Source: Prosopocoilus inquinatus (taxonomy: Eukaryota > Arthropoda > Insecta > Coleoptera > Lucanidae). From it: a stretch of DNA of 64,000 nucleotides. Shown here piece by piece: positions 1 through 11,009 of the stretch. The translations under genes were made by a program, and so were the position numbers. Each line of letters opens with the position of its first letter. The first letter of the stretch is position 1. The stretch is from assembly GCA_036172665.1 (NCBI GenBank), contig CM069880.1:8620501-8684500 (forward strand). The letters are read 5' to 3'. Below the pieces are notes generated by a model. That model saw nothing but the letters and a program-made list of their open reading frames with translations. It was not told where the DNA came from and made no database searches.

Positions 1-582
1 GCAGTGCATAGTTTGTCTGGAGGTCCTGGAAGATGAAATCGAAAGTAACGTTTTGGCAACACCTTGCTGTAAATTACATTTAATTCATGTTGAATGCGCT
101 AAGGTTAGTGATAGCTTAATTATGAAAGTGTCTGGAAATCATATTACTAATTTATTGTATAATTTTTTTAGCAAATGGCATTCAACGCTGGGTACTTCAC
201 GAAATGTCCTGTCTGCAACAACACAGATCAGTTTGCAGACGGACTTCGACATTGTGGCATATTTATTCCTCTCCAAGATGCATCCTGGGAACAACCCAGA
301 GGAGCATATTCCGAATTAACGCATGTTCAAAGAAGTTGTGATATTATCGTATGCAAATGCCCTCACGGCAAGGAATTTACAAACAAGTCGGGTTTCTGGA
401 AGTTTTTACTTTGCAACGATTGCGGTTCATCTGCCGTTCATAAAGGATGTCTTAAATTTCGCCCCTATATATGTGATACGTGTTTGGTTGTAGCAAAGAG
501 AGTACATTCCGATCAGGAAAGTCAACAGGAGGCAAAAAGGATGAAAATGGATCCGTATGTAAAATTTATTTTTTCATTTTGA
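1..582 (+). CDS. PHF7/G2E3-like RING/PHD-finger protein, 3' part
   Basis: Two exons are visible: 1-103 (continuing from outside the window) and 172-582, joined at a GT-AG intron, 104-171. The first exon holds a zinc-binding start (CIVC, then CC, H, H and C). After the join comes a CPVCNN closure, giving a RING/PHD-like domain. Next is a segment characteristic of PHF7/G2E3 proteins (GIFIPLQDASWE), then a second cysteine/histidine module (CKCPHGKEF, LLCNDCGSS, HKGC, CDTCL). In flies, PHF7 is a male-germline histone H3 reader, while vertebrate G2E3 and PHF7 act as ubiquitin ligases; which role applies here is unknown. The tail after the last zinc ligands is short and basic. A possible GTATGT donor at 555 would drop the final nine residues, so the 3' end is uncertain. 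An AATAAA signal lies at 638-643. Confidence 0.8.
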
Positions 583-2754
583 TGTAATGAGATAACTTTA
601 TTGTGTAAATGTCTTGGCTAATTAGTATTTACGTTTCAATAAAAAAGAATCCTCAAATCTTCTCCAAACTGATTTTTAAATTTTGTTGTAAAACATCTAT
701 TTAAAAAAAAATCCACAAATCACCAATGAAAAGGGGACTTTCCTAAATAATAATCTTACAGTATGCCCATTGCTACCAACACAGCGTTTGAGATGAATAA
801 AAAAAAGCAAAACAAGAATACCCTTTACCTGGCTGGCCACGTTCTTAATTTATTAGAGGCGTTCTTTTTTTTTTTTTTTTTGTTCTGAAGAGGTGGCCAC
901 ACTACAGTTATTTTTAACTATCATCTTCATTGGAGTAGTGATGGTAGCAGGTATAAATAGTGGAAATAGTATTGATTTGCAATTAATTATGCAGCATTAA
1001 CATTTTGGGGTTAATACTAATTCACAATAGGATTCAAATTAAATATAAATATATCATTTAATGTAATAACTACAGTTCGGCGGAAATTCTTGAAACGCGC
1101 TTGATTTACCTCCCATTTCACCGACTCATCGGACTCCAGTATCGCGCGCAAAATTTAACGCAGTATACCATTCACGACACCGCGCCTCTGAACAGAAGCG
1201 GTGGGAGTCGATCAAGATTTTTCACCTAACTATAGTAATAACTATGGCAACAATAGAAGCCTAATTCAAAACTGTATAGAAGAAACCACATTAATGAGAA
1301 CTATCATGAAACAGATTTTTTTTTAAACGGGACTGGCCAGATAAAGAATCGGTATTTGTTGCAAAAAAAAAAAAAAAACTATATAAGTTTAACATGGTGT
1401 CTCTTCAATTTCTTAATATATTTCTACGTTATACTAATAGATGTCGCCATCGTAATCTCGTCGATCCCTTTGATTAAATATTACAGAAGTAAACACAATG
1501 AGGTTAAAACTAAGAGGAACGATAAACGGAAGAAAAGCATCTCATTTTTGAATGAGAATGAGAGAGAGAGAGAGAGAGAATTTTTTTTTTGAATAGGGAC
1601 CAAGACTTTTCTGGAAAATGCACCTCAAAATTTCTGTATTATTCAAAGTCTGCCTTATTCAAGAAGCTTTGGTTTAAGATGTTCGAATTATTTAGTGTTT
1701 CACTTTTCATGAAACATGTTCTATGATTTTTGTCTTAGACATATCTTTTTTTCAGGGGAAGTAATCATTCGAGTCAAGATTGAAATGCTGTTGCATGAAA
1801 TATTGGTACTTATTGTTCCACCTTTTTTTTTTTTTTTTAATTTCAAGTCGGTTTTTTGCGAATGGCTGATAATTTGTTACATATTTCTGTTTTATTCAGT
1901 CAATATATGTGAAGTGTTTTCTTGCACTCTTGCTGTGAATCTTACAGGAAATACCTTTTTTACTCATTTTATTAAATAAATGTGAATTATAAGCGAACAA
2001 AAGGAAAAAAAACTAAGATAAATGTAAAACTGTAACGGAACTGTATGTGCAATTCATCCGAATACTTACTCCACGATGTGAGTATTGTTTTATTTTTGGA
2101 TACTTGAACTTTTATTAGTCACTGAATTAAGTGTATGACAGTACAAACATGTCTTCTGAAAACAAAGTAATCTGTTTTTGTGTAATACTTGTTGATCATA
2201 GATTATACGTAGTCTATTGCTGTCACAGTATGTAATTGTCGTTTAATGTTTAAAATGTTTATGTACTTTCCGTCTCAGTTTGAACTACATAAAACACAGA
2301 GCAGTATTAAAACCATATCGATTAAAGTTACATATTAAAATATAGATCTGAATACAGTCAGACAATTTATTTTTAATTCACCCTGAACTTGCAAGAATGC
2401 ATGAAAAAGAAATCGAAATCAAACTTCAGATGTATATTTTATGTAATTTAGTGTTGTAAACTTGTAGACTGAAACCTTGTTATTGAGGATAAACTGGGTT
2501 TACTCTAATAGTACTATTATATTAATGTTAATTGTTGTATAAATAAAACTAAAAACATAAAAAGCTGTGGTTTTTTCTTTCAAAGCATTTCCGACCCCTT
2601 GTTTTATCTCATTAAAGATTGGGATGTACGAGGGACTTCCCCTTTTAATATGCGGCAAGGAAATTTAGCAGAAAAACAACTCAAATAAAAAGTTATTCTA
2701 CTCTCGTTAAAAGACACTAATATAACAATTAATTAATCTTAATAAGACAGTTGT
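583..2754. other. Intergenic, PHF7-like gene to beta-tubulin
   Basis: This holds the 3' UTR of the upstream gene with a polyadenylation signal at 638-643, several poly-T/poly-A runs (for example 867-883), and a short (AG)n tract near 1560-1579. A GC-richer patch at 1080-1220 could be regulatory, but no coding exon with proper splice sites was found. Nothing else is recognisable. Confidence 0.5.
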
Positions 2755-4734
2755 TTATTCGTGCTCCTCCTCAGCAGTCTCTTGTACTTCTTCATCATAC
2801 TCTTCGTCGATACCAGTTTCCTGAAAAAAAAAAAAAAATAGCTACATTGTAATTTTTGCGATAGGTACGTTTTTCCCCCGTTACCTGATATTGTTGATAT
2901 TCGGATATTAAGTCGTTCATATTTGATTCCGCCTCTGTAAATTCCATCTCGTCCATTCCTTCTCCAGTATACCAGTGAAGGAAAGCTCTCCTGCGAAACA
3001 TGGCCGTAAACTGCTCGCTTATTCTTTTAAAGATTTCTTGTATGGCCGTCGTGTTTCCTATAAAAGTAGCTGACATTTTCATATTTGGTGGGGGAATGTC
3101 GCATACTGCCACTTTGACGTTGTTAGGGATCCACTCGACGAAGTAACTCGAGTTTTTATTTTGAACGTCCAACATTTTCTCGTCGATTTCTTTCATGGAC
3201 ATCTGCCCCCTGAATATCGTCGCGACGGTCAAGTAACGTCCGAATGTTGGATTGCAAGCTGCCATCATGTTTCGAGGATCGAACATTTGTGTTGTGAGTT
3301 CGTTCACGGAGAGAGCACGGTATTGGATGCTCCCACGTGCGGTCAAGGGAGCAAAACCAGGAACGAAAAAGTGCAGTCTAGGAAAAGGGACCATGTTAAC
3401 CGCCAACTTTCGAAGATCTGCGTTCAGCTGGCCAGGAAAACGCAAGCAAGTTGTCACACCAGACATCGTGAGTGATACTAAATGGTTTAGGTCTGCGTAG
3501 CTGGGGCTTATCATTTTTAAAGTGCGGAAACAAATGTCGTACAGGGCTTCGTTGTCGATGCAATGCGTTTGGTCGCTGTTTTCGATTAGTTGTTGAACGG
3601 ATAGAGTTGCGTTGTAAGGTTCTAAGACGACTTCGGAGACTTTGGGGGAAGGAACGACGCTGAATGTGTTCATTATGCGATCCGGGTATTCCTCTCTGAT
3701 CTTTGCTATCATCAAAGTTCCCAATCCGGATCCAGTGCCACCCCCCAATGAGTGTGCTAGTTGGAAGCCTTGGAGGCAATCACATCCCTCAGCTTCTTTG
3801 CGGACTACTTCAAGTACTGACTCTACAATTTCAGCCCCTTCAGTATAATGCCCTTTTGCCCAGTTGTTTCCAGCGCCGCTTCGCCCAAAGACGAAGTTGT
3901 CTGGTCTGAACAGTTTTCCGTAGTAGCTTGCACGTACTGAATCCATGGTTCCTGGTTCCAAATCCACGAGGACAGCACGTGGCACGTAGTTTCCACCTGT
4001 AGCTTCATTGTAGTACACATTTATTCTTTCCAGTTGCATGGGGTTATCCCCTGTATATTTTCCTACTTCGTTTACCCCATGTTCTTCAGATATAATTTCC
4101 CAAAACTAGAAATTAAAGCGAGGAATTACACAATTGAATTGAATTTTACGTGGGCCGTCAACTATAATAAATTTTGGACGCCAAATTTTGAATTCGGTGC
4201 GTGCGCTCTCTAAAAATTGTACTGTAACTATCACCTTGATGCTGATAACGTATGACAATAGTTGATTCATACGATTTAAATACTCTTATTTGAATGTGTT
4301 AAGCTTCTTTAAATATATGAATAATACCTTCACTAATAGTCGTTGGGTATGGTTTTAAAACAATTTCGCTTCATTATCTACACCATTTCTCAAGTCTTAA
4401 GTGATTTTCTCAGCTTGTCTTTGGATTATTTGATAATTTCAAACTTAATGTTTTGCAATTTGACCTTAAGTATTTTTTTTTTCTTAATTTCTGTGCTATA
4501 CTTTTGATTTGTCAATTTATTGTTGTAGAGTTTTATTTTTTCTAAAAAAAACTTCCACGTAATTCGAATCCCTGCGTTCACATACTTGTTTATTTCACAT
4601 CCAAAAAGCTGTTCCTTATCGAATATCTGATTATCATTAGCTTTTTCATAAAGAGTAGACCTTAAGTACGTACTTACTTTCGAGCCAATTTGATTTCCAC
4701 ATTGGCCGGCTTGCAGATGCACAATTTCTCTCAT
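2755..4734 (-). CDS. Divergent beta-tubulin
   Basis: Three exons (4678-4734, 2885-4105, 2755-2820) join in frame to 447 residues, the normal length for the family. Beta-tubulin binds GTP and pairs with alpha-tubulin in microtubules. Visible hallmarks are the MREI N-terminus used in tubulin mRNA autoregulation, the GGGTGSG nucleotide-binding loop at about 140-146, [20 protein letters not shown], and an acidic tail ([17 protein letters not shown]). The intron after codon 19 fits the usual [14 protein letters not shown] junction. Many positions that are nearly invariant in the ubiquitous isotype differ, for example VPGFAPL instead of [21 protein letters not shown] and PPPNMKMS, so this is likely a tissue-restricted isotype, testis being one possibility. 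The stop codon overlaps an AATAAA at 2754-2759. The intron between the last two exons is only 64 bp. No frameshift is seen. Confidence 0.95.
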
Positions 4735-4923
4735 TTTATATAACACCAACACACCTTTCCCTCTAGTAGACAAATATGAAATAATCAACTTGTTCTGCTT
4801 TTTTAAATAGATTAGATAACAAACTGTTCAGCGTGACTAAGATTTCAAATAAACGTAACGTGTGCGTGCGTTTTTGATATATCTTGTTTACGAATACAAA
4901 TCCAACGTTGGAATTCAAATTCC

Positions 4924-4929
4924 TTTATT
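4924..4929 (-). terminator. Probable polyadenylation signal of the CLIP protease
   Basis: The minus strand reads AATAAA about 70 bases past the protease stop codon. Cleavage shortly downstream would leave under 200 bp to the start codon of the tubulin gene on the same strand, so the tubulin promoter must lie in roughly 4735-4910. Confidence 0.5.
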
Positions 4930-4995
4930 TTAAACATTATCGTATTAATAAACATAATAGGCTCAGCGCGAAATATGACACGTTCAGAATTAAGA

Positions 4996-7968
4996 TTACG
5001 TTCGGGTATTCTGCTTTATCCAATCAAGGTATTCCGTAATTCTTGTGTAAACTCCAGGATAACCAGGCTCTCCGCATTTGTTACCAAAAGAAACGACACC
5101 CACTTGAATCCATCGGGTATCCCAATAAATCATTAAAGGACCTCCAGAGTCACCCTTCAAAAAAAAAATTACTACGTCTCATAAACAGGTTTCCAGGTTG
5201 TATAATCTGAACGCATACCTGACAGGCATCAGTTCCACCTTGAGAATACCCAGCGCATATAAAGTTGGATGTTATTGGTTGAAAGTATGCTTGATCGCAG
5301 TCTTCGTTTCTCCAAATTGGAAGTACAGCTTGTCTTTGAACTGTACTCTCCTTTCCACCTACGAAAAAGTGTAACAATATTGCAAAAAAAAAAATTGTTG
5401 TCAATTGTTACTGTAGTATGTGCTTCCCCATCCTACGACGGTGGTTCGTTGGCCGGCAAAATTCTCATTCTTCAAAGTTGCGGGTGGTATACACAGGGGA
5501 ATAACATATTTCGACTTCCTCGCAGGTCTGTCTAAAACTAATATGGCAATGTCATTATAAAATCCCACCCGGCTGAACTTTTCGTGCGCCCGAATTTCCT
5601 TCACTCTGAAAGTGACGGGGCTGGATGGTTCGTCGTCTCTTTTCAAATCGATGTCTCCTAGCCTTACGGTAAATTGGTGAGGTCCAAATCTGAGGAGATG
5701 AGGATAATTTCAGAGTTAATCGATGGAAAAGGAAAGGGCTTACGGCCTTTGGCGGAAGTCTATCGTGCAGTGGGCCGCAGTTAAAATGTGCGTGGCCGAT
5801 ATTAGGGAACCCCCGCACCAAAATTCGGAACGGCGAGATCCGTGCAGAAATATGGCGGCCATCCAAGGCCACCTACCAGGCAAAGCTTCTTCTCCTCCGA
5901 CGACTCTAAATTTCGCGTATTCAGGTTGGCCACAATCTTCAGGATTTACTACAGTTGTAGGAAGCGATACACTTTGCTCTAGAGGTGCTGGTGTTGATGT
6001 TAAAATTACTACTTGTGGTGGTGATGGTGGTTGTGGTGGCAGAGGAGTTTCGGTGGTGGTCCTCACAATTACAATGGGTCTCACAGTTGAAGCAGGCGAT
6101 GCAGAAATAGAAGGCTCATCAACATCGGTACTTTCGTAGGCGCTGGATTTTTTTGGGCAACAAACTCCAGGTTCGAAAAGATTTTTGAAACACAGGGATT
6201 GACGCAGGTTTCCTAAATTCAGCAACAATTGGGGGCAGTTACTTAGGTCATCGCAATATCTAAAATAAAATAGCTTGGATAATTTACAAAACAAAAAGAA
6301 ATTAACTGGGACTTCTTTACCCCGATGTACCATCCGGTGTCGTACAGCTTCTGGTGTTGCTGCTTTCTGTTGTTGTTTGGTAAACGACTGTATCAATTTT
6401 TGGTTCGTTGGCAACTGCTGGTAGGGCTTCTCTGACAAACGGGGCTATGGTGTCAGTGACGTTTCTGCCTAAAACATTTTTGCTGATTGTGTATAGAGCA
6501 TCGGGGACTCCCTCTGGTAGATGAGTGTTGGTGTCGACTCCTTTAGTCATGTTAACCAAATACCGCCCTACTGTGTTTAAGGCCTTTAGTGTCTCGGAAA
6601 TTTTGAAGATTGTTTCAGGAGGGAAATGTCGGCCTTCTTCTATGTGCTTAGGGCTTTCGATATGGCGAGCCTGTATGTGCCTCTGTTGGGGGATTCTAAC
6701 CCACCTTGGCTCGTTTTGCCAAGGGTCATAGTAACGGTTATTTCTTATTATTTCATAACCACTTACGGAATGGAACAGGAGACACACTGTTATTCTACCT
6801 AAAAAGAATATTAAATAATAATAAAAAGAGAATTGTAAGTACAATTTTTTTTAATCTCGAACCGGACAGAAATATGATGGGAACACACTCAACGTTTCGC
6901 TTTACTTTTTTTCACTCCTGACGAAGCTATGAATCTATAGCGAAACGTTGCCTCTGTTCCCATCATATTTCTGTCCGGTTCGAGATTAAAAAAAACTTTG
7001 TACTTACAATTTTCATCGGACAAGAATCAACATCAATAAAAAGAAAGTTCATTTGTTTTACTTTTCGACTTCCCTTCGTATGTGGAGTTTATTTACTCTA
7101 TTTTAATTTATTTAAATGGGAAAGTTGTTTCAAAAAAAAAAAATAAATATATAAACAGCACAGCACGACGCTTTAGTTTCTAAATTTATTAATATAACTA
7201 AAAGCGTATTGGTGTAGTGAAAAGACAAAAAAAAAAAACAATGAACGTGACACATGATTTAGCAATACACCTAAAACTTAGGCATTTGTTATTTTTTTTA
7301 TTAGTGTCAGGGTGCCTTGAGCAGCGAATATATTTTCACTTTCACCGAACATCCGCCTAACGTAATGGGAATTCCCCTTTGAAGCGTGGTGTCGAAATTA
7401 ACGTTTTAATTGATCACACCGAAGATGTTCAAACACTGTTTGACGAAACGGATTTAAAAAATAGGAAGAAAAAAAACCGTGTTAAAGAAAGTTTCACCTT
7501 GGCAATAATAAATTATTTAAAAAAATTATTTAAAATTTAATACCCTCATAAACACTGAAGTGTTCTGGTGCATTAAATTTGTCACGTTACATTTGATAAG
7601 TGTGCTAAAAATAAGAAATAATAAGGAAAGTAATTTTATTATAGATTTAATTGAGTTGGTGGTTAGTTTCAATTTACAATTTACAACATCTACAATTAAG
7701 AAAATATTATTTATTATCAGAATAAATAAGTACCTAAAAAAGGTAATTTAATTAACTTATATTAAAGTTAATTAATGTCTGTATTAAATCAAGTAATAAG
7801 AAGTAAGTGGGTGTTATAATATAATATAATTAATTTGTGACTGATTGAATTAAAATTTTAATTGAATTAAAAAGCAGCTAGAATTTTATTGAAAGCAAAT
7901 TTAAATTTGTGTGCAAAATAAAAAAAAAAGACTTGGGTCTTACCAAACCAAAACATCCAAAGTTGCAT
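4996..7968 (-). CDS. CLIP-domain trypsin-like serine protease (CG7432 type)
   Basis: Six exons (7944-7968, 6321-6798, 5744-6259, 5412-5689, 5219-5358, 4996-5154) join in frame to 531 residues. Exon 1 gives MQLWMFWF and joins [13 protein letters not shown] to make a secretion signal. One CLIP domain spans about 160-202 ([11 protein letters not shown] ... CCP), followed by a Thr/Pro-rich linker. Activation cleavage is predicted after R286 (FR|VVGGEE). The catalytic triad is H331 (TAAHC), D386 (YNDIAIL) and S482 (GDSGG), and D476 before the active serine indicates trypsin-like specificity, so the enzyme looks active. Blocks such as [28 protein letters not shown] and [16 protein letters not shown] closely resemble Drosophila CG7432 as I recall it. 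CLIP proteases act in extracellular cascades (clotting, melanisation, Toll); the substrate of this one is unknown. Confidence 0.9.
6852..6993. repeat. Foldback repeat in protease intron 1
   Basis: Two copies of a sequence containing CTGTCCGGTTCGAGATT, CCCATCATATTTC and GCGAAACGTT face each other. The arms are roughly 55 bp with a short centre at about 6905-6935. The plus-strand copy contains CTGACGAAGCTAT ... ATAGCGAAACG, a small hairpin. A third, diverged copy lies at about 40115-40200. The outer end reads TTGTACTTACAATT, and related TTTTCATCGGACAA occurs at 7008 and 10478. It is a dispersed mobile-element fragment of uncertain class. Confidence 0.75.
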
Positions 7969-8755
7969 GTTGGATACAATAACATTGGTCACCATGCACA
8001 AGGCAGCTCTCCACAGAAATACAACGTGTGACCCAAATTTACAGAAAAGCCTCAAAGAAAGTGACTGTGTTGTCCTCCCTTCTTTCTTTAGATATCTCCC
8101 ACTTACCACAATCGCATTTCTTTTTACTTTCGTTAAAAAGAATTTCACTGAATTATTCTGATCGTCGCCACGCACCGCTTCTTAAAGAATGATTTCGCCT
8201 CGTCCAGTTTAGAATTATTGTTGAATAAATAAATATCCATTGCGTATTATTGTTTTCTTCTTTGCCTTTCTCTTTCATTTTTTTTTCCGGCCTAATTTAC
8301 TTCATTATTCAGAAAATTATTTGTTATATCCACAAAAAAAATCATCAAGCTTTTTATACTTCTTTTCTTCTTTTTTCCTGCTAACAATTAACAGTCAATT
8401 ATACATTATTAATTAATCAATTAATTAATTATTAATTAGACGTTAATTACTTTTTTAAATTAAGAATGTAGGAAAGCTTGCGCATCTTCATTCCTGCAAA
8501 TTCTGCAACCCACTGTACACGCATGAAAATAAATTGTTCGTTTGCATAACATTCAAATTGATTAAAATATTTTGAAATTTTGATAGATCAATGAAAAACA
8601 CAAGGCAAATAAAAGAAAATATTTTAATTACAGAATTAAAAACATCTGTAGAATGACTCAACCTAGGTCTAGGCTGCGTCACTTTAGCGTTTAAAAATTG
8701 CATGCAAATTTGACATTTTTTGGTATCTATTAAATGTTTATTTACGTATTTTAAT

Positions 8756-8958
8756 CAGTGGCGTACGTAGTAAGGGGTTATAGGGGTTAACCTCCCACCC
8801 CCAAAATCAACCTAGTGTTACCAGTTTTTTCATATGAAAAATTGCAATATTTTTATAATAAATCACTCATTAAGTATGTTTTATACGGTAGATAAAAATT
8901 ATTTTAGTTTCATTCATTTGTATACCCCTCCCATTTACCAATCCTGCGTACGCCACTG
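8756..8958. mobile_element. hAT-type MITE with 8-bp target duplication
   Basis: The element is 203 bp and has terminal inverted repeats CAGTGGCGTACGTAG (left) and CAGTGGCGTACGCAG (right end, reverse complement). It is flanked by a perfect 8-bp direct repeat, ATTTTAAT, at 8748-8755 and 8959-8966. CAGTGGCG-type ends with an 8-bp duplication are diagnostic of the hAT superfamily. No transposase is encoded, so it is non-autonomous. The perfect duplication suggests a fairly recent insertion. Confidence 0.92.
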
Positions 8959-9815
8959 ATTTTAATAACTTGATTTAATAATGTAGAAAGAAAAAATAGA
9001 AGAACAACGCTTTATATTTTATTACTAGTTCCTCTATTTGTACATTCGCTCACTAATTGCAAGCCACACTTTCTTCCTTGCATATTTTCAGGGCGTATGC
9101 AGTCAGGAGAACTGCGCATTTGTTTTCGTCTTAAAACGAAACATCCGGTATATACACCGAGGAACAAAATTTAAACCATCGTATTCTAATATATGTATAT
9201 ATTTCCGAGATTACAGATTCGTTGCTAAGGACCCATCACCGTTGCTAGGTTGCAAATCGATTAGAGTGCAGTGTTGCCAGATCGGAATTTTTTCACCAAA
9301 TTCAGGCGGCTAAGGATAACGTCCGTGAAATTTGTTTTACGAGTTTTGAAGGTAAACTGAGAGTATTAAAAATAAAAGATTTTAATAATCTCTCGGGGAA
9401 TTTGCGAAATGTGACTGACCGAGGGCGTCTGGCAACACTGTTAGAATATCTCATCAAAATACTCGAAATGCACTTCTGTATACCATACGTTTCATTTTGA
9501 GGTGAAATCAAAAGCATAGCTATTCTCACGCGTACTTAAAGCTAGGAAGAAAGAAAACTGGTTTATTTGACAATTAATCATAGTGCTGTCATTTATTTTA
9601 GATTAACATATTCATGAATAGTTTAAACAGCGACATTTTACGATCGCTTTTTGACCTAACATGCACTAGGATTGACAAAATGAAGTCAGTTTGCTACATA
9701 ATAAGTCATCCCATGCAAGGCGACCATGCTTGCTGTCAAAGCATAATTAAAATTAAAAAAAATGTTGAAAATCGGTTCTTTATTGCAGTGAATCCCTTGA
9801 GAAGGCTTTGTACAA

Positions 9816-9948
9816 CTGTTTCAGCCTTATTTGGGGCTTCTTTAGCAGACGCGTAGCTCAGGAGTTTTGAGAGTCGAATCGTTTTGGTTTGCAGTGGAAC
9901 TCTTTAGCTACGCGTTTGCTGAAGTAGCCTCAAATATGGCTGAAACGG
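9816..9948. repeat. Inverted repeat (foldback), about 43-bp arms
   Basis: Left arm 9816-9858 and right arm 9906-9948 are near-complementary; each carries GACGCGTAGCT or its partner AGCTACGCGT, and TTTCAGCC or GGCTGAAA. The loop is about 47 bp. It is probably a MITE or hairpin remnant. No clear target duplication was found. Confidence 0.7.
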
Positions 9949-10227
9949 CTATACTGAGGCTGCCCAACAAAATTTGTTAACATATTCGATTATATTCAAT
10001 TATTTTTCGATCCAGCGTTAATAATTTCTGTTTTATTGATTAATCTATGTATTAATTTCTTTTGCAAATGCCTTTGTTAAAGGAGAAATAAATTCTAGAT
10101 TTAATCTTTTTAATGAAAAGGGCAAGTAGTTTCTATTATCGCCTCGTTTTCAGAAAATCAAATTAATCGATTCTTTAAAATTACTTAATAAATAAGTTTC
10201 CTTTAGCAAAGAAACTGTATATATATA

Positions 10228-10720
10228 CAGTTGCCATGGTTACGCAAGACGATTACCAACGTCCAGCGAATTCTACGCGCTAATGGCTTATAACCATGAC
10301 AACGATCGGATATTTCCAGCGTTGCATTCAAATCAATATTTAAAGTATTTTTTAAATAAAATACATAATTATTTCGTTGTGGACGCTTAGAAAAGGAGGA
10401 GATCGGAGATTTATTTTCCTGAAGAAGCTGTAAAAGACACAACGAAACGTCGGCTTAAACCTCAATCTTATATTGTAATTTTCATCGGACAAAATAATGT
10501 TTCAATTATTTTTTCTTTTAATAAATCGCATCGCCTTCATAATATCAAATTAATCATTTTCGAAAATGATTCAAAAAATAGGTTTTGATTTGATTTGAGA
10601 ATGAGCAGTTGCCATGGTTACGCAGTCCGACGCTGTCCAACAATTGTGCGCGTTCATTATGTAACCTTGGCAACGTCGGAAATTTCGATATAATATTTCA
10701 AGCATTTCGAACGTTGCCAT
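10228..10720. repeat. Two diverged copies of a repeat carrying paired X-box motifs
   Basis: Copy A (10228-10340) and copy B (10608-10720) both start CAGTTGCCATGGTTACGCA. Each has a second, opposite-facing motif about 50 bp on. The four motifs are at 10230-10243 (minus), 10290-10303 (plus), 10608-10621 (minus) and 10661-10674 (plus). All fit the RFX X-box consensus RTHNYYWTRRNRAC (for example GTAACCATGGCAAC and ATAACCATGACAAC). Whether they bind RFX is unknown; the pairing may simply be inverted ends of a mobile element. Confidence 0.55.
10420..10498 (+). repeat. Hairpin motif with CTGANGA and GAAACG core
   Basis: The strand reads CCTGAAGAAGCTGT, a loop, then ACAACGAAACGTCGG, followed by TTTTCATCGGACAA near 10478. 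The layout CTGANGA, stem, GAAAC matches the conserved core order of hammerhead ribozymes found in Penelope-like retroelements, and a similar motif is at 6917-6950. Flanking helix I cannot be paired convincingly, so this may be only a degenerate element end. Confidence 0.3.
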
Positions 10721-11009
10721 GGAAAGCTGTCTTTTTTGCTTGTTATTCACATATCACGTTATGTTATTAAATCAGCCAGAAACTTCTAAACTTCTCCTGC
10801 TTTTCTTGTTAAAAAAAAGTCGGTCGATTTTATCCTTAATTTCAAAAACCTGTCTGTTCAATTAATTATTAAAACTATTCCTCTTCAATTAGGTTTCGTT
10901 ATGCATTTCTGTATGCCGTATGTTTCAATTTGAGATGAAAACAAAAGCATTTAATTTTAAATCTTATGTGTGAAATCGTGACACGTGCTTCGTTTTACTG
11001 AGTATTTAC

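Noticed and set aside
6317..6844. Protease start codon at about 6842
   Set aside because: The frame upstream of 6798 lies in inserted repeat sequence after a good acceptor; the exon at 7944-7968 gives a phase-matched signal peptide.
7867..8175. 102-codon minus-strand frame as a separate gene
   Set aside because: It covers the 5' UTR and first exon of the protease; only the last eight codons before the donor at 7943 are used.
9614..9856. 80-codon frame with many cysteines
   Set aside because: It overlaps a foldback arm, has no splice context and no recognisable domain.
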